From: Rhodobacteraceae bacterium XHP0102
Lineage (GTDB): Bacteria; Pseudomonadota; Alphaproteobacteria; Rhodobacterales; Rhodobacteraceae
Reading direction: 5' to 3'
Assembly: GCA_025751475.1 (NCBI GenBank)
Contig: JAOWLD010000003.1
Coordinates: 248,001-312,000, forward strand
Length of the DNA stretch: 64,000 bases
The notes under the pieces are model-generated. The model did not search any database and was not told the DNA's origin. It saw only the letters and a list, made by a program, of their open reading frames with translations. Within the stretch, counting starts at the first letter, position 1. Every line of letters begins with the position of its first letter. Both the position numbers and the translations under genes were made by a program. Below are positions 1 to 9,710 of this stretch, piece by piece.

Positions 1-639
1 CTGATCGCCATGCACCGCATGATCGATATATTCTTGCTTGATCGACTGCGTGTCATAGGCGGTCAGACCCGCAAAGATCAGAACACCCAAGACCGAAATC
101 GCAAAATGGATTGCGGGCGAACCCAAGAAGATGTTGATGATCGAGGCCACGATCAGGCCGATCACGCCCATCATCAAGAAGGTTCCCCAACCGCTGAGGT
201 CCTTCTTGGTGGTGTAGCCATAAAGGCTCAACCCCGCGAAGGCGATGGCGGTGACGAGGAAGGTTTGCGTGATCGAAACGCCTGTGAAGACCGCGAAAAT
301 CCACGAGATGGAGATGCCCATGACAGCGGCGAAGGCATAGAAGAACAACTGCGCCGCGGCGGCGGATAGGCGGTTTACCGCCGCGCCAAAGGCGAAAACC
401 ATGATCAGCGGGGCAAACATTGCGACCCAGCCGAGGATATTGGGCTGCATCGTGATTGGATCACGGAAGATGGCGTTTAGGGCAGGGTTGCTGCCAATGG
501 CCCATGCGGCACCAGCGGTCATGACCATGCCGACCGACATCGTGCCATAGACCTTGTTCATATGAGCGCGTAAGCCCTCATCGATCTTTGCTGCATTGGC
601 CGAGGCCGCCGCCGTGCGGATCGTTTGATATTGTGCCAT
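1..639 (-). CDS. Bax inhibitor-1/YccA family membrane protein (3' end outside window)
   Basis: This is an integral inner-membrane protein of the BI-1 (UPF0005) family, whose members are linked to ion leak and interaction with membrane proteases. The 213 visible codons begin MAQYQTIRTAAASANAAKID and carry a series of hydrophobic helices (for example around AVMGISISWIFAVF and IINIFLGSPAIHFAISVLG). The family usually has seven membrane segments in about 240 residues, so only the last part lies beyond base 1. The start at 639 follows a good GGAGGGATC ribosome binding site. The next gene on this strand ends about 210 bases upstream. The family call is firm; its role here is unknown. Confidence 0.88.
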   Translation of the reverse strand, partial: MAQYQTIRTAAASANAAKIDEGLRAHMNKVYGTMSVGMVMTAGAAWAIGSNPALNAIFRDPITMQPNILGWVAMFAPLIMVFAFGAAVNRLSAAAAQLFFYAFAAVMGISISWIFAVFTGVSITQTFLVTAIAFAGLSLYGYTTKKDLSGWGTFLMMGVIGLIVASIINIFLGSPAIHFAISVLGVLIFAGLTAYDTQSIKQEYIDHAVHGDQ

Positions 640-847
640 TGATCCCTCCTACAGAGATGGCTGTGATTACCATAAAGGGGCGAGGATACCGCCCCTTGGG
701 GTCGCGAGCGGCGCGAGACCGCCCGTCCTTGGCCTTAATATCGGCAAGCGGGGCCTTTTTTTCAAGTGAAAGCTGTTCAAAACACGCGCAATTGCGCGAT
801 AGTTTTTTCCTATCAACATTCCGCGCAATGAATATCGCGTCCCTTTC

Positions 848-1819
848 CTACCGCTCTCGCGTGATCTCGATGATGATCTTGCCCGTGGATCGGCGTTGGC
901 GCAGGGCATCCAACGCATCCGCCACCGCCTCCAGAGGGTAGCTTGCGCTGATATGGGGCTTCAATCCGCCTGCCTCATAAAGCGTCATTAATGCGCAAAG
1001 GGAGGTCTGCAGCGCATCTGGATTGAACCGCAGATATCCGCCCCAGTATAGGCCCGTGACATCTAGGTTTTTCACAAGCAGGTGGTTGGCGGGGATCTGT
1101 GGCACGGACCCGCTGGCGAAGCCGATGCACAGAATGCGGCCTTCGGGCCGCATCGCGCGGAAGGCCGCGTCAAAACTGGCGCCCCCCACTGTGTCGAACA
1201 ACACATCTACCCCGCCTAAGGCGCGCAATTGGTCGCGCAAATCGGGGCTTTGCGCATCGATCATATGGGCCGCGCCTGCAGAGGCCGCAATCTCCAACTT
1301 GCTTTGGCCACGGGCGACCGCGATGACCTTTGCGCCGAGGCTTGCGCCGATTTCAACCGCGCTGAGGCCCACACCCCCCGCTGCCCCCAGCACGGCGAGG
1401 GTTTCCCCAGACATCAGCCGTGCGCGGCGCGTGAGCGCCAAATGCGCGGTGCCATAGGCAATGAGAAACCCGGCCGCGATGCGCAATGGCATTGCATCTG
1501 GCACTTTAACGGCCCGCGCCGCAGGAAAGCAGCCATATTCCGCCAAGCCGCCATGCCCAGCAAAAACCGCTACACGGTCGCCAATCTTATATCCCGTGAC
1601 CTCCGCGCCAAGCGCATCGACCACGCCCGCCAATTCCATTCCCATGGTGAACGGGGGCGCGGGCGTGTCCTGATATGTGCCATCCATCATCAACAGATCG
1701 GCAAAGTTCAACCCGCAGGCGGCGATGGCCACCCGCAGCTCGCCCTTTTGCGGGGTCGGAAGGGGCAAATCGCGCAAAATTGGCGCACTCTGAAAGGTGG
1801 AGAGTTGCACAGCACGCAT
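848..1819 (-). CDS. NADPH:quinone oxidoreductase family protein (zinc-free MDR)
   Basis: A 323-residue member of the medium-chain dehydrogenase/reductase superfamily, quinone oxidoreductase branch, which uses NADPH to reduce quinones or enoyl-type substrates in the cytosol. The N-terminal GroES-like half contains CGLNFADLLMMDG and GMELAGVV. The Rossmann half has the nucleotide motif VLGAAGGVGLSAVEIG followed by IAVARGQSKLE. No structural-zinc cysteine cluster or catalytic zinc ligands are visible, which fits QOR-type enzymes rather than alcohol dehydrogenases. Length is normal. It stands alone, upstream of the BI-1 gene on the same strand. The true substrate cannot be read from sequence. Confidence 0.88.
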   Translation of the reverse strand: MRAVQLSTFQSAPILRDLPLPTPQKGELRVAIAACGLNFADLLMMDGTYQDTPAPPFTMGMELAGVVDALGAEVTGYKIGDRVAVFAGHGGLAEYGCFPAARAVKVPDAMPLRIAAGFLIAYGTAHLALTRRARLMSGETLAVLGAAGGVGLSAVEIGASLGAKVIAVARGQSKLEIAASAGAAHMIDAQSPDLRDQLRALGGVDVLFDTVGGASFDAAFRAMRPEGRILCIGFASGSVPQIPANHLLVKNLDVTGLYWGGYLRFNPDALQTSLCALMTLYEAGGLKPHISASYPLEAVADALDALRQRRSTGKIIIEITRER

Positions 1820-2129
1820 GATCGTCTTTCCTGAATTCCGATAACCCTATGATCTGGCACAGTTAAAGTGAAAACCACGCAGCGTCAAAGCGCCACAAGC
1901 ATTTCATTAGGTGATTGTCGCCTTATGCGGTAGTATACATCATCCGATGTCAGGTTGTGTGACCGGCTTTGGCGCTTTTGGTTCTGGGAAATTTCTGGTT
2001 TCTTGACCCGTTCTGATTGTGCCCTATCTAGCATCTGGTGCCGCTTGGGTTGAGCGCGTGATCCGTCACTCGCCCGTCTTGGTGGCGACTTTGGTGAAGA
2101 TCACGAAAGCTAGTCGCAGGAGTTCTGAA
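1820..2129. other. 310-base divergent intergenic region
   Basis: This stretch separates the leftward oxidoreductase gene from the rightward XRE regulator gene. It is more AT-rich than its flanks and no convincing small gene is seen. It holds a reasonable sigma-70 promoter for the XRE gene (listed separately at 2003-2030). The ribosome binding site GCAGGAG lies 7 bases before the GTG start at 2130. Confidence 0.6.
2003..2030 (+). promoter_or_regulatory. Predicted sigma-70 promoter of the XRE regulator gene
   Basis: TTGACC (2003-2008) and TATCTA (2025-2030) are separated by 16 bases. This predicts a transcript start near 2037 and a leader of roughly 90 bases before the GTG at 2130. Prediction by eye only. 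Confidence 0.5.
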
Positions 2130-2495
2130 GTGACACATCCCGTAGACGTTCATGTCGGCAAACGCGTGCGCCATCGGCGCTGGATGGTGGGTATGACCCA
2201 ACAGCAGCTGGCCGCGCAGGTCGGAATTAAATTCCAGCAAATTCAGAAATACGAGACGGGGATGAACCGCATCAGCGCATCGCGTTTGTGGGATATTGCG
2301 GAGGCACTGGGCGTGCCCGTGCAATATTTCTATGAAGGCTTGGAGGCAAAGGCCGAGGCCACACCTGCGCAGACAGATGATTTTCTGGCCGATAAGGAGG
2401 CCTTGGATTTGATCCGCTCCTATTATGCGATCCCTGAAAACCAGCGCCGCCGTCTGTTTGATCTGGCACGGGTGTTGTCGGACGCGGCCGCTTGA
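2130..2495 (+). CDS. XRE/Cro-CI family transcriptional regulator
   Basis: A 121-residue DNA-binding protein. Residues about 9-68 form a classical helix-turn-helix: MTQQQLAAQVGI, then FQQIQKYETGMNRISASRLW, with the YE-G-NR-S signature of the HTH_3 family. A short charged C-terminal helix region ends in RRRLFDLARVLS. The GTG at 2130 was chosen because a good site (GCAGGAG) sits 7 bases upstream and the domain begins right after; an in-frame start at 2019 would add 37 residues unlike the family. Similar small XRE proteins are very common in Rhodobacteraceae; the regulon cannot be inferred. It lies 65 bases upstream of hisN and may be co-transcribed with it. Confidence 0.88.
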   Translation: MTHPVDVHVGKRVRHRRWMVGMTQQQLAAQVGIKFQQIQKYETGMNRISASRLWDIAEALGVPVQYFYEGLEAKAEATPAQTDDFLADKEALDLIRSYYAIPENQRRRLFDLARVLSDAAA

Positions 2496-2560
2496 CCTGA
2501 GGCGGTTGTGCATGGCACTGCACGGGCGGGGTAAATGACCCTGCCGATTGTGAGAGCCGC

Positions 2561-3430
2561 ATGACCGCCACACCTTCCTCCGCCGCGCCTTTGTCCGCCG
2601 AGCTTGCCGCCGAGCTTGTGGCATTGGCCCATGATCTGGCTGATGCTGCGCGCAAGGTCACCTTGGCAGCTTTCCGCCAAGCGGCATTATCCGCAGAGAA
2701 TAAATCAAGCACGGGCTTTGACCCCGTGACCGCTGCCGACCGCGAAGCGGAGGCCGCAATGCGGGCCTTGATCGAGGCGCGCCGCCCGCAAGACGCGATT
2801 TTGGGTGAGGAGTTTGGTCCGAAATCGGGGCCATCAGGTTTGACATGGGTGCTTGACCCGATTGACGGAACACGCGGCTATATGACGGGCACGCCCACAT
2901 GGGGGGTCTTGATTGCCCTGATGGATCAGCATGGCCCAATTTTTGGGGTGATTGACCAGCCTTATATTGGCGAGCGGTTTATCGGTGGTTTGGGGCATCA
3001 TCACTTGATCGGCCCGCAGGGCGAATATCCCCTGCACAGCAGCGCCCGCAAAACCTTGGCCAAGGCGCGCCTGTTTTCTACCTTTCCCGAAATTGGCAGC
3101 ACAGCGGAGCGCGCCGCCTTTGAGCGCGTGCGCGACCGCGTGCTTTTGACCCGATATGGGATGGATTGCTACGCCTATGCGCTGGTTGCCCTCGGCCAAG
3201 CCGATTTGGTGATTGAGGCAGGATTACAATCCTATGATATCGCCGCGCCGATTGCCGTGATCGAGGCGGCAGGGGGGATTGTGACCGATTGGCAAGGGGG
3301 CCCCGCGCATCACGGGGGGCAGGTCTTGGCCGCCGCCAATCCTGATTTACATCGTGCGGCATTGGTGCTTTTGTCAGGGGTAAACGGGTCGGCAAACGGG
3401 CCGCAAGATGGGCCACAGCAGGTGGAATGA
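2561..3430 (+). CDS. hisN: Inositol-monophosphatase-type histidinol phosphatase
   Basis: A 289-residue Mg2+/Li+-sensitive phosphatase of the IMPase fold. Metal-binding signatures are visible: GEEFG (Glu83/84), LDPIDGTRG (Asp99, Asp102) and SYDIAAPIAVIEAAGG (Asp226). The GTRGYMTG variant of the central motif and the actinobacterial/alphaproteobacterial HisN pattern suggest removal of phosphate from L-histidinol phosphate, the penultimate step of histidine synthesis, in the cytosol. Other his genes are not in this window, so another phosphomonoester substrate remains possible. Its stop overlaps the next start by 4 bases (ATGA), indicating translational coupling to the downstream lipoprotein gene. 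Confidence 0.82.
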   Translation: MTATPSSAAPLSAELAAELVALAHDLADAARKVTLAAFRQAALSAENKSSTGFDPVTAADREAEAAMRALIEARRPQDAILGEEFGPKSGPSGLTWVLDPIDGTRGYMTGTPTWGVLIALMDQHGPIFGVIDQPYIGERFIGGLGHHHLIGPQGEYPLHSSARKTLAKARLFSTFPEIGSTAERAAFERVRDRVLLTRYGMDCYAYALVALGQADLVIEAGLQSYDIAAPIAVIEAAGGIVTDWQGGPAHHGGQVLAAANPDLHRAALVLLSGVNGSANGPQDGPQQVE

Positions 3431-3888
3431 TGGGTAAATATGTTCTCCTTTCGATGCTTCTAGTCGGGCTTTGTGCCTGCGCGCCAAGCACGCCGCGCAC
3501 AGGTCCAGATCAAGATGGCCGCCTGTCCTTGGGGCAATCCTCCGAGATTGCGCGGGTGGGCACATTTCTTGCGATTGCACGGGCGGATGCGGGGTTGACC
3601 GTGCCCTTGCGCCATTCCCCCCGTTTGCAAGGGGTGGCTGCGGCGCGTGCGGTTGATCTGGCCTCAGGCGCGGTTGTCCCCTTGTCGGATCGGATGACGC
3701 AGGCGGGCTATGACGCTTGTTTCAGCGCCGAGGCTGTGGCGCGCGATGCGGGGGATTTGCGCAGTGGCGTGGATCAAATGTTGGCTGATCCTGCGGCCCG
3801 TGCCGCAATCCTGTCTGCCAGCCCCAGTGAATTTGGGTTCTTGCGCAATGGCACGGAGCAGATCTTGATCCTTGGCCGCCCCTGCTGA
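3427..3888 (+). CDS. Putative lipoprotein with a CAP-like domain
   Basis: A 153-residue predicted envelope protein. The N-terminus is a short charged start, a hydrophobic stretch (VLLSMLLVGLCAC) and a plausible lipobox LCAC ending at a cysteine, so signal peptidase II processing is likely. The rest, with regions such as LRHSPRLQGVAAARAVDLASG and LADPAARAAILSASPSEFGF, resembles a short, degenerate CAP/SCP (PR-1-like) domain. It overlaps hisN by 4 bases and shares its transcript. Its end lies 3 bases from the convergent EamA gene. The function is unknown; the CAP assignment is an inference from pattern only. Confidence 0.7.
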   Translation: MMGKYVLLSMLLVGLCACAPSTPRTGPDQDGRLSLGQSSEIARVGTFLAIARADAGLTVPLRHSPRLQGVAAARAVDLASGAVVPLSDRMTQAGYDACFSAEAVARDAGDLRSGVDQMLADPAARAAILSASPSEFGFLRNGTEQILILGRPC

Positions 3889-3891
3889 AAG

Positions 3892-4821
3892 TCAGGCGCG
3901 GGGGCCAAAAATGCGGATCACCGTTTTCCACTGGCTGACCGCAACCCCGCAGAGGATCAAGGCGAGTGCCACGAAGAACCGCAAGGGCAATTCTTCGGAT
4001 AGGATCAACCATCCAAAAAACACCGACCACAGCGGCACTTGGTAATTGACCAAAGTCATGAACACCGCGCCTGCGCTTCGGATCACGGCCACCCGCAGAA
4101 GTGCCGCAAGTGCCGTGGGAAGCAGGCCAAGCAGGATAATCGCCCCGCCCGCGCGCAAGCCCTGCCATTGCGGCAGCCCCTCAACCCACAGCATCGGCGG
4201 CAGGATCATCACGGCCCCTACCGCCAATGTTGTGCCTGCAAGGGCAATGGGGTCCACGGCGGGGCAGGTGCGGGTCAAGACCGAGGAGATCGCATAGGAT
4301 ATGGTCGCCGCCAAACAGGCAAATGGGGCCAAAACCTCCAGCCCTTGAGATGTGCCGAGGCTGAAGGCGGCCCCAAGATTGGGGCCAACGAGGGTTAATG
4401 CACCAAGAAAGCCCACCGACACGCCCATAACCCTGCGGCGATCCATTTTCTCATCGCTAAAGAAATGCGCCAAGGGCAGCACGAACAAGGGCAGCGCGGC
4501 CATGGAAATTCCTGCAAAGGCCGAAGGCACATATTGCTGGCCCCAAGAGAGCAGCGAAAAGGGCAGCGCAGAATTGAGCGCGCCGATGATCAAGATATAG
4601 GGCCATGCGGCACGGCTAGGCCATGGACGGCGCAGCGCCACCATCAACCCCATCAGCGCCAATGCCCCCAGCGTGGTGCGTGCGGCGGCCACGGTCAACG
4701 GCCCGTAACCCTCAAGCGCAATAGAGACGACCATGAAGGTGCCACCCCAAATCACACCCAATGCGAAGATAGAGGCCCAATTGGCCGCCGTGGGGCCGTC
4801 CGATATCCGTAAATCTGTCAT
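3892..4821 (-). CDS. EamA/DMT family transporter
   Basis: A 309-residue inner-membrane protein with two repeated EamA units, about five membrane helices each (for example FALGVIWGGTFMVVSIALEG in the first half and YAISSVLTRTCP with GTTLAVGAVMILPPML in the second). Members of the drug/metabolite transporter superfamily export metabolites, amino acids or toxic compounds. Length and the ten-helix layout are typical. It is transcribed towards the hisN-lipoprotein pair and is not clearly part of an operon. No substrate can be inferred. Confidence 0.88.
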   Translation of the reverse strand: MTDLRISDGPTAANWASIFALGVIWGGTFMVVSIALEGYGPLTVAAARTTLGALALMGLMVALRRPWPSRAAWPYILIIGALNSALPFSLLSWGQQYVPSAFAGISMAALPLFVLPLAHFFSDEKMDRRRVMGVSVGFLGALTLVGPNLGAAFSLGTSQGLEVLAPFACLAATISYAISSVLTRTCPAVDPIALAGTTLAVGAVMILPPMLWVEGLPQWQGLRAGGAIILLGLLPTALAALLRVAVIRSAGAVFMTLVNYQVPLWSVFFGWLILSEELPLRFFVALALILCGVAVSQWKTVIRIFGPRA

Positions 4822-4884
4822 GCTGATCTGCTCCTGCCACCGCAGGTTTTGCCGCCTTCACGGCCCGCGCGCAATGGGGCGCAT

Positions 4885-4916
4885 CAAAAAAAGACCCGCC
4901 TTTGAGGCGGGTCTTT
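4885..4916 (-). terminator. Rho-independent terminator of ilvC
   Basis: A perfect 11-base inverted repeat AAAGACCCGCC/GGCGGGTCTTT with a 5-base loop. Read on the minus strand it is followed by a run of seven T residues. It lies just downstream of the ilvC stop. Confidence 0.88.
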
Positions 4917-4938
4917 GGTCTGATCTTTGGGCGAGGTC

Positions 4939-6100
<1,162 letters not shown>

Positions 6101-6556
6101 ATGCTTGATGATTTGGATCGCCGCATTCTGCGCCATTTGCAATCTGACCCAGATCAACCCGTGGCGCGGGTGGCGAAATTGGCCGATGTGCCTGTTGCCA
6201 CCTGCTACAAACGTCTTGATCGGATGCAGGCCATGGGGGCCTTGCGCGGCACGCGTGCGGTGATTGATTGGCGCGCATTGGGCTATGCGGTGCAGGTGTC
6301 CTTGCGGATCTCGCTGGACAAAACCAACCCGCGCGCCTTTGACGAATTCATTGAAGCCGCGCGCGCCGTTCCAGAGGTGACAGAAATACAAACCTTCCTG
6401 GGCCGTGTCGATGTGCGCCTCGAGGTGATTGCCCGCACCATGCCGCATTACCAAGAGATTTACCGCGACCGCATTTTGCGTCTGCCCCATATTGCGGATA
6501 TCGAGGCTTTGATGCACGTGGCGGCCATCAAAGATCGTGAAAGCCTGCCGCTATGA
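6101..6556 (+). CDS. Lrp/AsnC family transcriptional regulator (first of a tandem pair)
   Basis: A 151-residue feast/famine regulator. An N-terminal winged HTH (LDDLDRRILRHLQSDPDQPV, then ARVAKLADVPVATCYKRLDR) is followed by an AsnC_trans_reg ligand-binding domain (VIDWRALGYAVQVSLRIS, VTEIQTFLGRVDVRLEVIAR). Such proteins form dimers and octamers and respond to amino acids. It is divergent from ilvC and overlaps the next Lrp gene by 4 bases (ATGA). Control of ilvC, autoregulation, or both are likely inferences. The ligand is unknown. Confidence 0.92.
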   Translation: MLDDLDRRILRHLQSDPDQPVARVAKLADVPVATCYKRLDRMQAMGALRGTRAVIDWRALGYAVQVSLRISLDKTNPRAFDEFIEAARAVPEVTEIQTFLGRVDVRLEVIARTMPHYQEIYRDRILRLPHIADIEALMHVAAIKDRESLPL

Positions 6557-7011
6557 TTGATTTGGATGTGCTTGACCGTAAGATCCTGCGGGCCCTGCAA
6601 GAGGACGCCACGCAGAACGCCGCTGAAATCGGGCGGCGTTTGGGCCTCAGTCAACCAGCGGCATGGCGGCGGATCAAGCGGTTAACCGATGCGGGCATTA
6701 TGTCCACCCGCCGCCTTGATCTGGATGCCGAAAAACTGGGCTTTGGGGTGACCGTTTTTCTGGGGGTCAAATTGGCGACCAAGGGCCGCGTCAGCCTCGA
6801 AGATTTTGAGCGCGCCGTGACCGCCATCCCAGAGGTCCAGACGGTGCAGCACGTGTTGGGTCTTTATGATTATCGCTTGCGCATCATCGCCCGTGACCTG
6901 CCCGATTTCGAGCGGATTCTGCGCCGCCGCATCATGACCTTGCCTGGGATTGGGAATGTCGAGGCCAATGTGCTGCTGTCCGAAGAACGCCGCCCTGGCC
7001 CCTTGGGATAG
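6553..7011 (+). CDS. Lrp/AsnC family transcriptional regulator (second of a tandem pair)
   Basis: A 152-residue paralogue of the upstream protein. It has the HTH segment [21 protein letters not shown] then [21 protein letters not shown], and the effector domain with [15 protein letters not shown] and [21 protein letters not shown]. Its start codon overlaps the upstream stop (ATGA), so the two are translated together and could form hetero-oligomers. Whether it acts on ilvC or elsewhere cannot be told. Confidence 0.92.
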   Translation: MIDLDVLDRKILRALQEDATQNAAEIGRRLGLSQPAAWRRIKRLTDAGIMSTRRLDLDAEKLGFGVTVFLGVKLATKGRVSLEDFERAVTAIPEVQTVQHVLGLYDYRLRIIARDLPDFERILRRRIMTLPGIGNVEANVLLSEERRPGPLG

Positions 7012-7030
7012 CCACGCTAGGTTGCCCGCC

Positions 7031-7195
7031 ATGGCCAAGATGAAACGCAAATCTGATCTGCCTCAAAAGACCTGCGCAACCTGCGGGCGGCCCTTTGCAT
7101 GGCGGCGCAAATGGGCCAAGGATTGGGAGGCGGTGCGCTATTGCTCTGACAAATGCCGCGCCGCGCGCAAAGCGGTCAAAGCTCAACCCGCGTAA
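7031..7195 (+). CDS. DUF2256 small zinc-ribbon-like protein
   Basis: A 54-residue basic protein beginning [20 protein letters not shown]. It has the DUF2256 pattern: [14 protein letters not shown], then a second cysteine pair [10 protein letters not shown], so four cysteines are placed to bind one zinc. Members are usually 40-60 residues and often lie near photolyase or cryptochrome genes, but no such gene is seen here. It starts 19 bases after the second AsnC gene. The function is unknown. Confidence 0.85.
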   Translation: MAKMKRKSDLPQKTCATCGRPFAWRRKWAKDWEAVRYCSDKCRAARKAVKAQPA

Positions 7196-7208
7196 TTGGT
7201 CTGAATTC

Positions 7209-7252
7209 TTGACCAGTGCTTGCCTCTTGCGCGATTTTTGGCTAACGCCAAA
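7209..7252 (+). promoter_or_regulatory. Putative promoter and operator of malate synthase G
   Basis: TTGACC at 7209-7214 could be a -35 element, with a weak -10 near 7232-7238. Over the predicted transcript start lies a perfect inverted repeat TTTGGC-TAAC-GCCAAA (7237-7252). Its position suggests a repressor site; the protein is unknown. Confidence 0.4.
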
Positions 7253-7303
7253 CACAAGGGACGTGGGCTGCATCACAGCCGCATAAGGAGAGGAGACCCA
7301 GAT

Positions 7304-9448
7304 ATGACCAAACGTGTAGAGCGCGCAGGCTTGCAAGTGGCGCAGGTTTTGGCAGATTTCATTGAAACGCGCGCCTTGGCGGGCACGGGCCTGAAGGCCG
7401 ATGCGTTTTGGACGGGCTTTTCTGATCTGTTGCACGGCAAAGCGGAAAAGAACCGCGCCCTGTTGCAAAAGCGCGAAGATTTGCAGCGCCAGATTGATGA
7501 ATGGCACATTGCGCGCCGTGGTCAGCCCCATGATGGCGATGCCTATCAGGCCTTCTTGCGGGAGATTGGATATCTTCTGCCCGAGGGCGAAGATTTTCAG
7601 ATCGACACAGATCGCGTTGACCCTGAGATTGCCACAGTGGCAGGCCCGCAATTGGTGGTGCCCATCACCAATGCGCGCTTTGCCTTGAACGCGGCAAACG
7701 CCCGTTGGGGCAGTCTCTATGATGCGCTATACGGCACCGATGCCATGGGCAGCTTGCCCCCCAAAGGCGGCTATGATCGTGGTCGTGGCGGCCGCGTTGT
7801 GGCCCGCGCACGGGTGTTTTTGGACGACAGTTTCCCGATCGCGGGCGCAAGCCACGCCGATATCCACCGCTACAGCGTGGATAAGGGACAACTGATGATG
7901 GATGACAAGCCCTTGGTCGATCCCGCGCAATTCAAGGGCTACACGGGCAACCCCAAGGCGCCTGACACCGTCCTGTTGTGCAACAACGGTTTGCACGTTG
8001 AATTGGTCTTTGACCGCGCCCATCCGATTGGCAGCCGCGACCAAGCGCTGCTTGCCGATATCCGTCTGGAATCCGCGATTTCCGCGATTATGGATTGCGA
8101 GGATTCGGTCGCCTGTGTCGATGCCGAGGATAAGGTCTTGGCCTATTCCAATTGGTTGGGGCTGATGCAGGGTGATCTGGAAGAAAGCTTTGAGAAGGGT
8201 GGGCAAACCATGACCCGCCGTCTTGCGGCTGATAAAACCTTCACCGCGCCCGATGGCAGCACCTTTGACGTGAAAGGCCGCGCTTTGATGCTGGTGCGCA
8301 ATGTGGGCCATCTGATGACCAACCCTGCAATCCTGCTCAAAGATGGCAGCGAGGCCTATGAGGGCATGATGGACGCGATGATCACCGCATTGATCGCGCT
8401 GCATGATCTGAACAAAACGGACGGTTTGCGCAACAGCCATGCGGGGTCGGTCTATGTGGTCAAGCCCAAGATGCACGGGCCAGAGGAAGTTGCCTTTGCG
8501 GACGAGATTTTCACCCATGTCGAGGGCGTTTTGGGAATGCAGCCCAACACCGTGAAACTGGGCGTGATGGATGAGGAGCGCCGCACTTCGGTCAATCTCA
8601 AGGAATGTATCCGCGCAGCGCAGCATCGGTTGTGCTTTATCAACACAGGCTTCCTTGATCGCACGGGCGATGAAATTCACACCTCGATGGAGGCAGGGCC
8701 ATTCAGCCGCAAGGATTTCATCAAGCGCAAATCATGGATCACCGCCTATGAGAACCAGAACGTGGATATCGGTCTGGAATGCGGGTTGCGCGGTCGCGCG
8801 CAGATCGGCAAGGGGATGTGGGCCATGCCCGATGCCATGGCGGCGATGCTGGAGCAAAAGATCGAACATCCGCGCGCAGGCGCAAATTGCGCATGGGTTC
8901 CAAGCCCCACTGCCGCCACCCTTCACGCCACCCATTATCACCGCGTGAATGTGGCCGCGGTGCAGGAAAAACTCGCCGCAGGCGGACGCCGCGCCTATGT
9001 GACGGGCCTCTTGGATATTCCGATGGCCAGCTATCGCCGTTGGTCCGCCGATCAGATCACCCGTGAATTGGACAACAACGCCCAAGGGATTTTGGGCTAT
9101 GTCGTGCGTTGGGTGGATCAGGGTGTCGGCTGTTCAAAAGTGCCAGACATCAACAACGTGGGCCTGATGGAAGACCGCGCCACCTGCCGCATCAGCGCGC
9201 AGCATATCGCAAATTGGCTGCATCACGGCGTGGTCAGCGAGGATCAGGTGATGACCGCAATGCGCCGCATGGCCGAGGTGGTCGATGGTCAAAATGCAGG
9301 CGACCCTGCCTATACCCCAATGGCGCCTGGGTTCAATGGCATCGCCTTTGCGGCGGCCTGTGATCTGGTGTTCAAGGGCCGTGTGCAACCTTCGGGCTAT
9401 ACCGAGCCTGTGCTGCACGCCCGCCGTCTGGAGTGGAAAGCGGCCTGA
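7304..9448 (+). CDS. glcB: Malate synthase G
   Basis: A 714-residue cytosolic enzyme that condenses glyoxylate with acetyl-CoA to malate in the glyoxylate pathway. Recognisable blocks are [51 protein letters not shown] and [20 protein letters not shown], the last holding the conserved active-site cysteine. Length agrees with the G isoform (about 720), not the 530-residue A form. The ATG at 7304 follows the strong site AAGGAGAGGAG; an in-frame start at 7220 would add 28 unrelated residues. A strong terminator follows. No isocitrate lyase gene is in the window. Confidence 0.97.
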   Translation: MTKRVERAGLQVAQVLADFIETRALAGTGLKADAFWTGFSDLLHGKAEKNRALLQKREDLQRQIDEWHIARRGQPHDGDAYQAFLREIGYLLPEGEDFQIDTDRVDPEIATVAGPQLVVPITNARFALNAANARWGSLYDALYGTDAMGSLPPKGGYDRGRGGRVVARARVFLDDSFPIAGASHADIHRYSVDKGQLMMDDKPLVDPAQFKGYTGNPKAPDTVLLCNNGLHVELVFDRAHPIGSRDQALLADIRLESAISAIMDCEDSVACVDAEDKVLAYSNWLGLMQGDLEESFEKGGQTMTRRLAADKTFTAPDGSTFDVKGRALMLVRNVGHLMTNPAILLKDGSEAYEGMMDAMITALIALHDLNKTDGLRNSHAGSVYVVKPKMHGPEEVAFADEIFTHVEGVLGMQPNTVKLGVMDEERRTSVNLKECIRAAQHRLCFINTGFLDRTGDEIHTSMEAGPFSRKDFIKRKSWITAYENQNVDIGLECGLRGRAQIGKGMWAMPDAMAAMLEQKIEHPRAGANCAWVPSPTAATLHATHYHRVNVAAVQEKLAAGGRRAYVTGLLDIPMASYRRWSADQITRELDNNAQGILGYVVRWVDQGVGCSKVPDINNVGLMEDRATCRISAQHIANWLHHGVVSEDQVMTAMRRMAEVVDGQNAGDPAYTPMAPGFNGIAFAAACDLVFKGRVQPSGYTEPVLHARRLEWKAA

Positions 9449-9479
9449 GCCGTCCCTAGAACCACGCCCTTCACATTGC

Positions 9480-9517
9480 GCCGCGCCTGTCTTGTCACAG
9501 GCGCGGCTTTTGATTTT
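9480..9517 (+). terminator. Rho-independent terminator of glcB
   Basis: A perfect 11-base inverted repeat GCCGCGCCTGT/ACAGGCGCGGC with a 6-base loop, followed by TTTTGATTTT. Confidence 0.9.
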
Positions 9518-9710
9518 AGCGCGCCCCTTGGGCGGAAAAGTGCGTCCTTGCGCACCAAGTGAGGGCCGCACTTACTTTCGATAGGCTGTGGTGCGTCTTT
9601 CGCAGTTGCGTCACGCCTTTGCACATTATGGTTAACCGTCCGCCACGATGCACCCCCTGCAAAAATGCCGTTCCCCTCACCAAGCGGTGTGTGTGTTCGG
9701 AGTTAAGGGT

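Noticed and set aside
728-762. GGCC...GGCC followed by seven T between the quinone oxidoreductase and BI-1 genes
   Set aside because: The pairing part is only 4 bases and the loop is long, so a terminator is not supported despite the T run.
7727-8680. 317-codon minus-strand frame
   Set aside because: Antisense to malate synthase G; His- and Gln-rich shadow translation with no domain.
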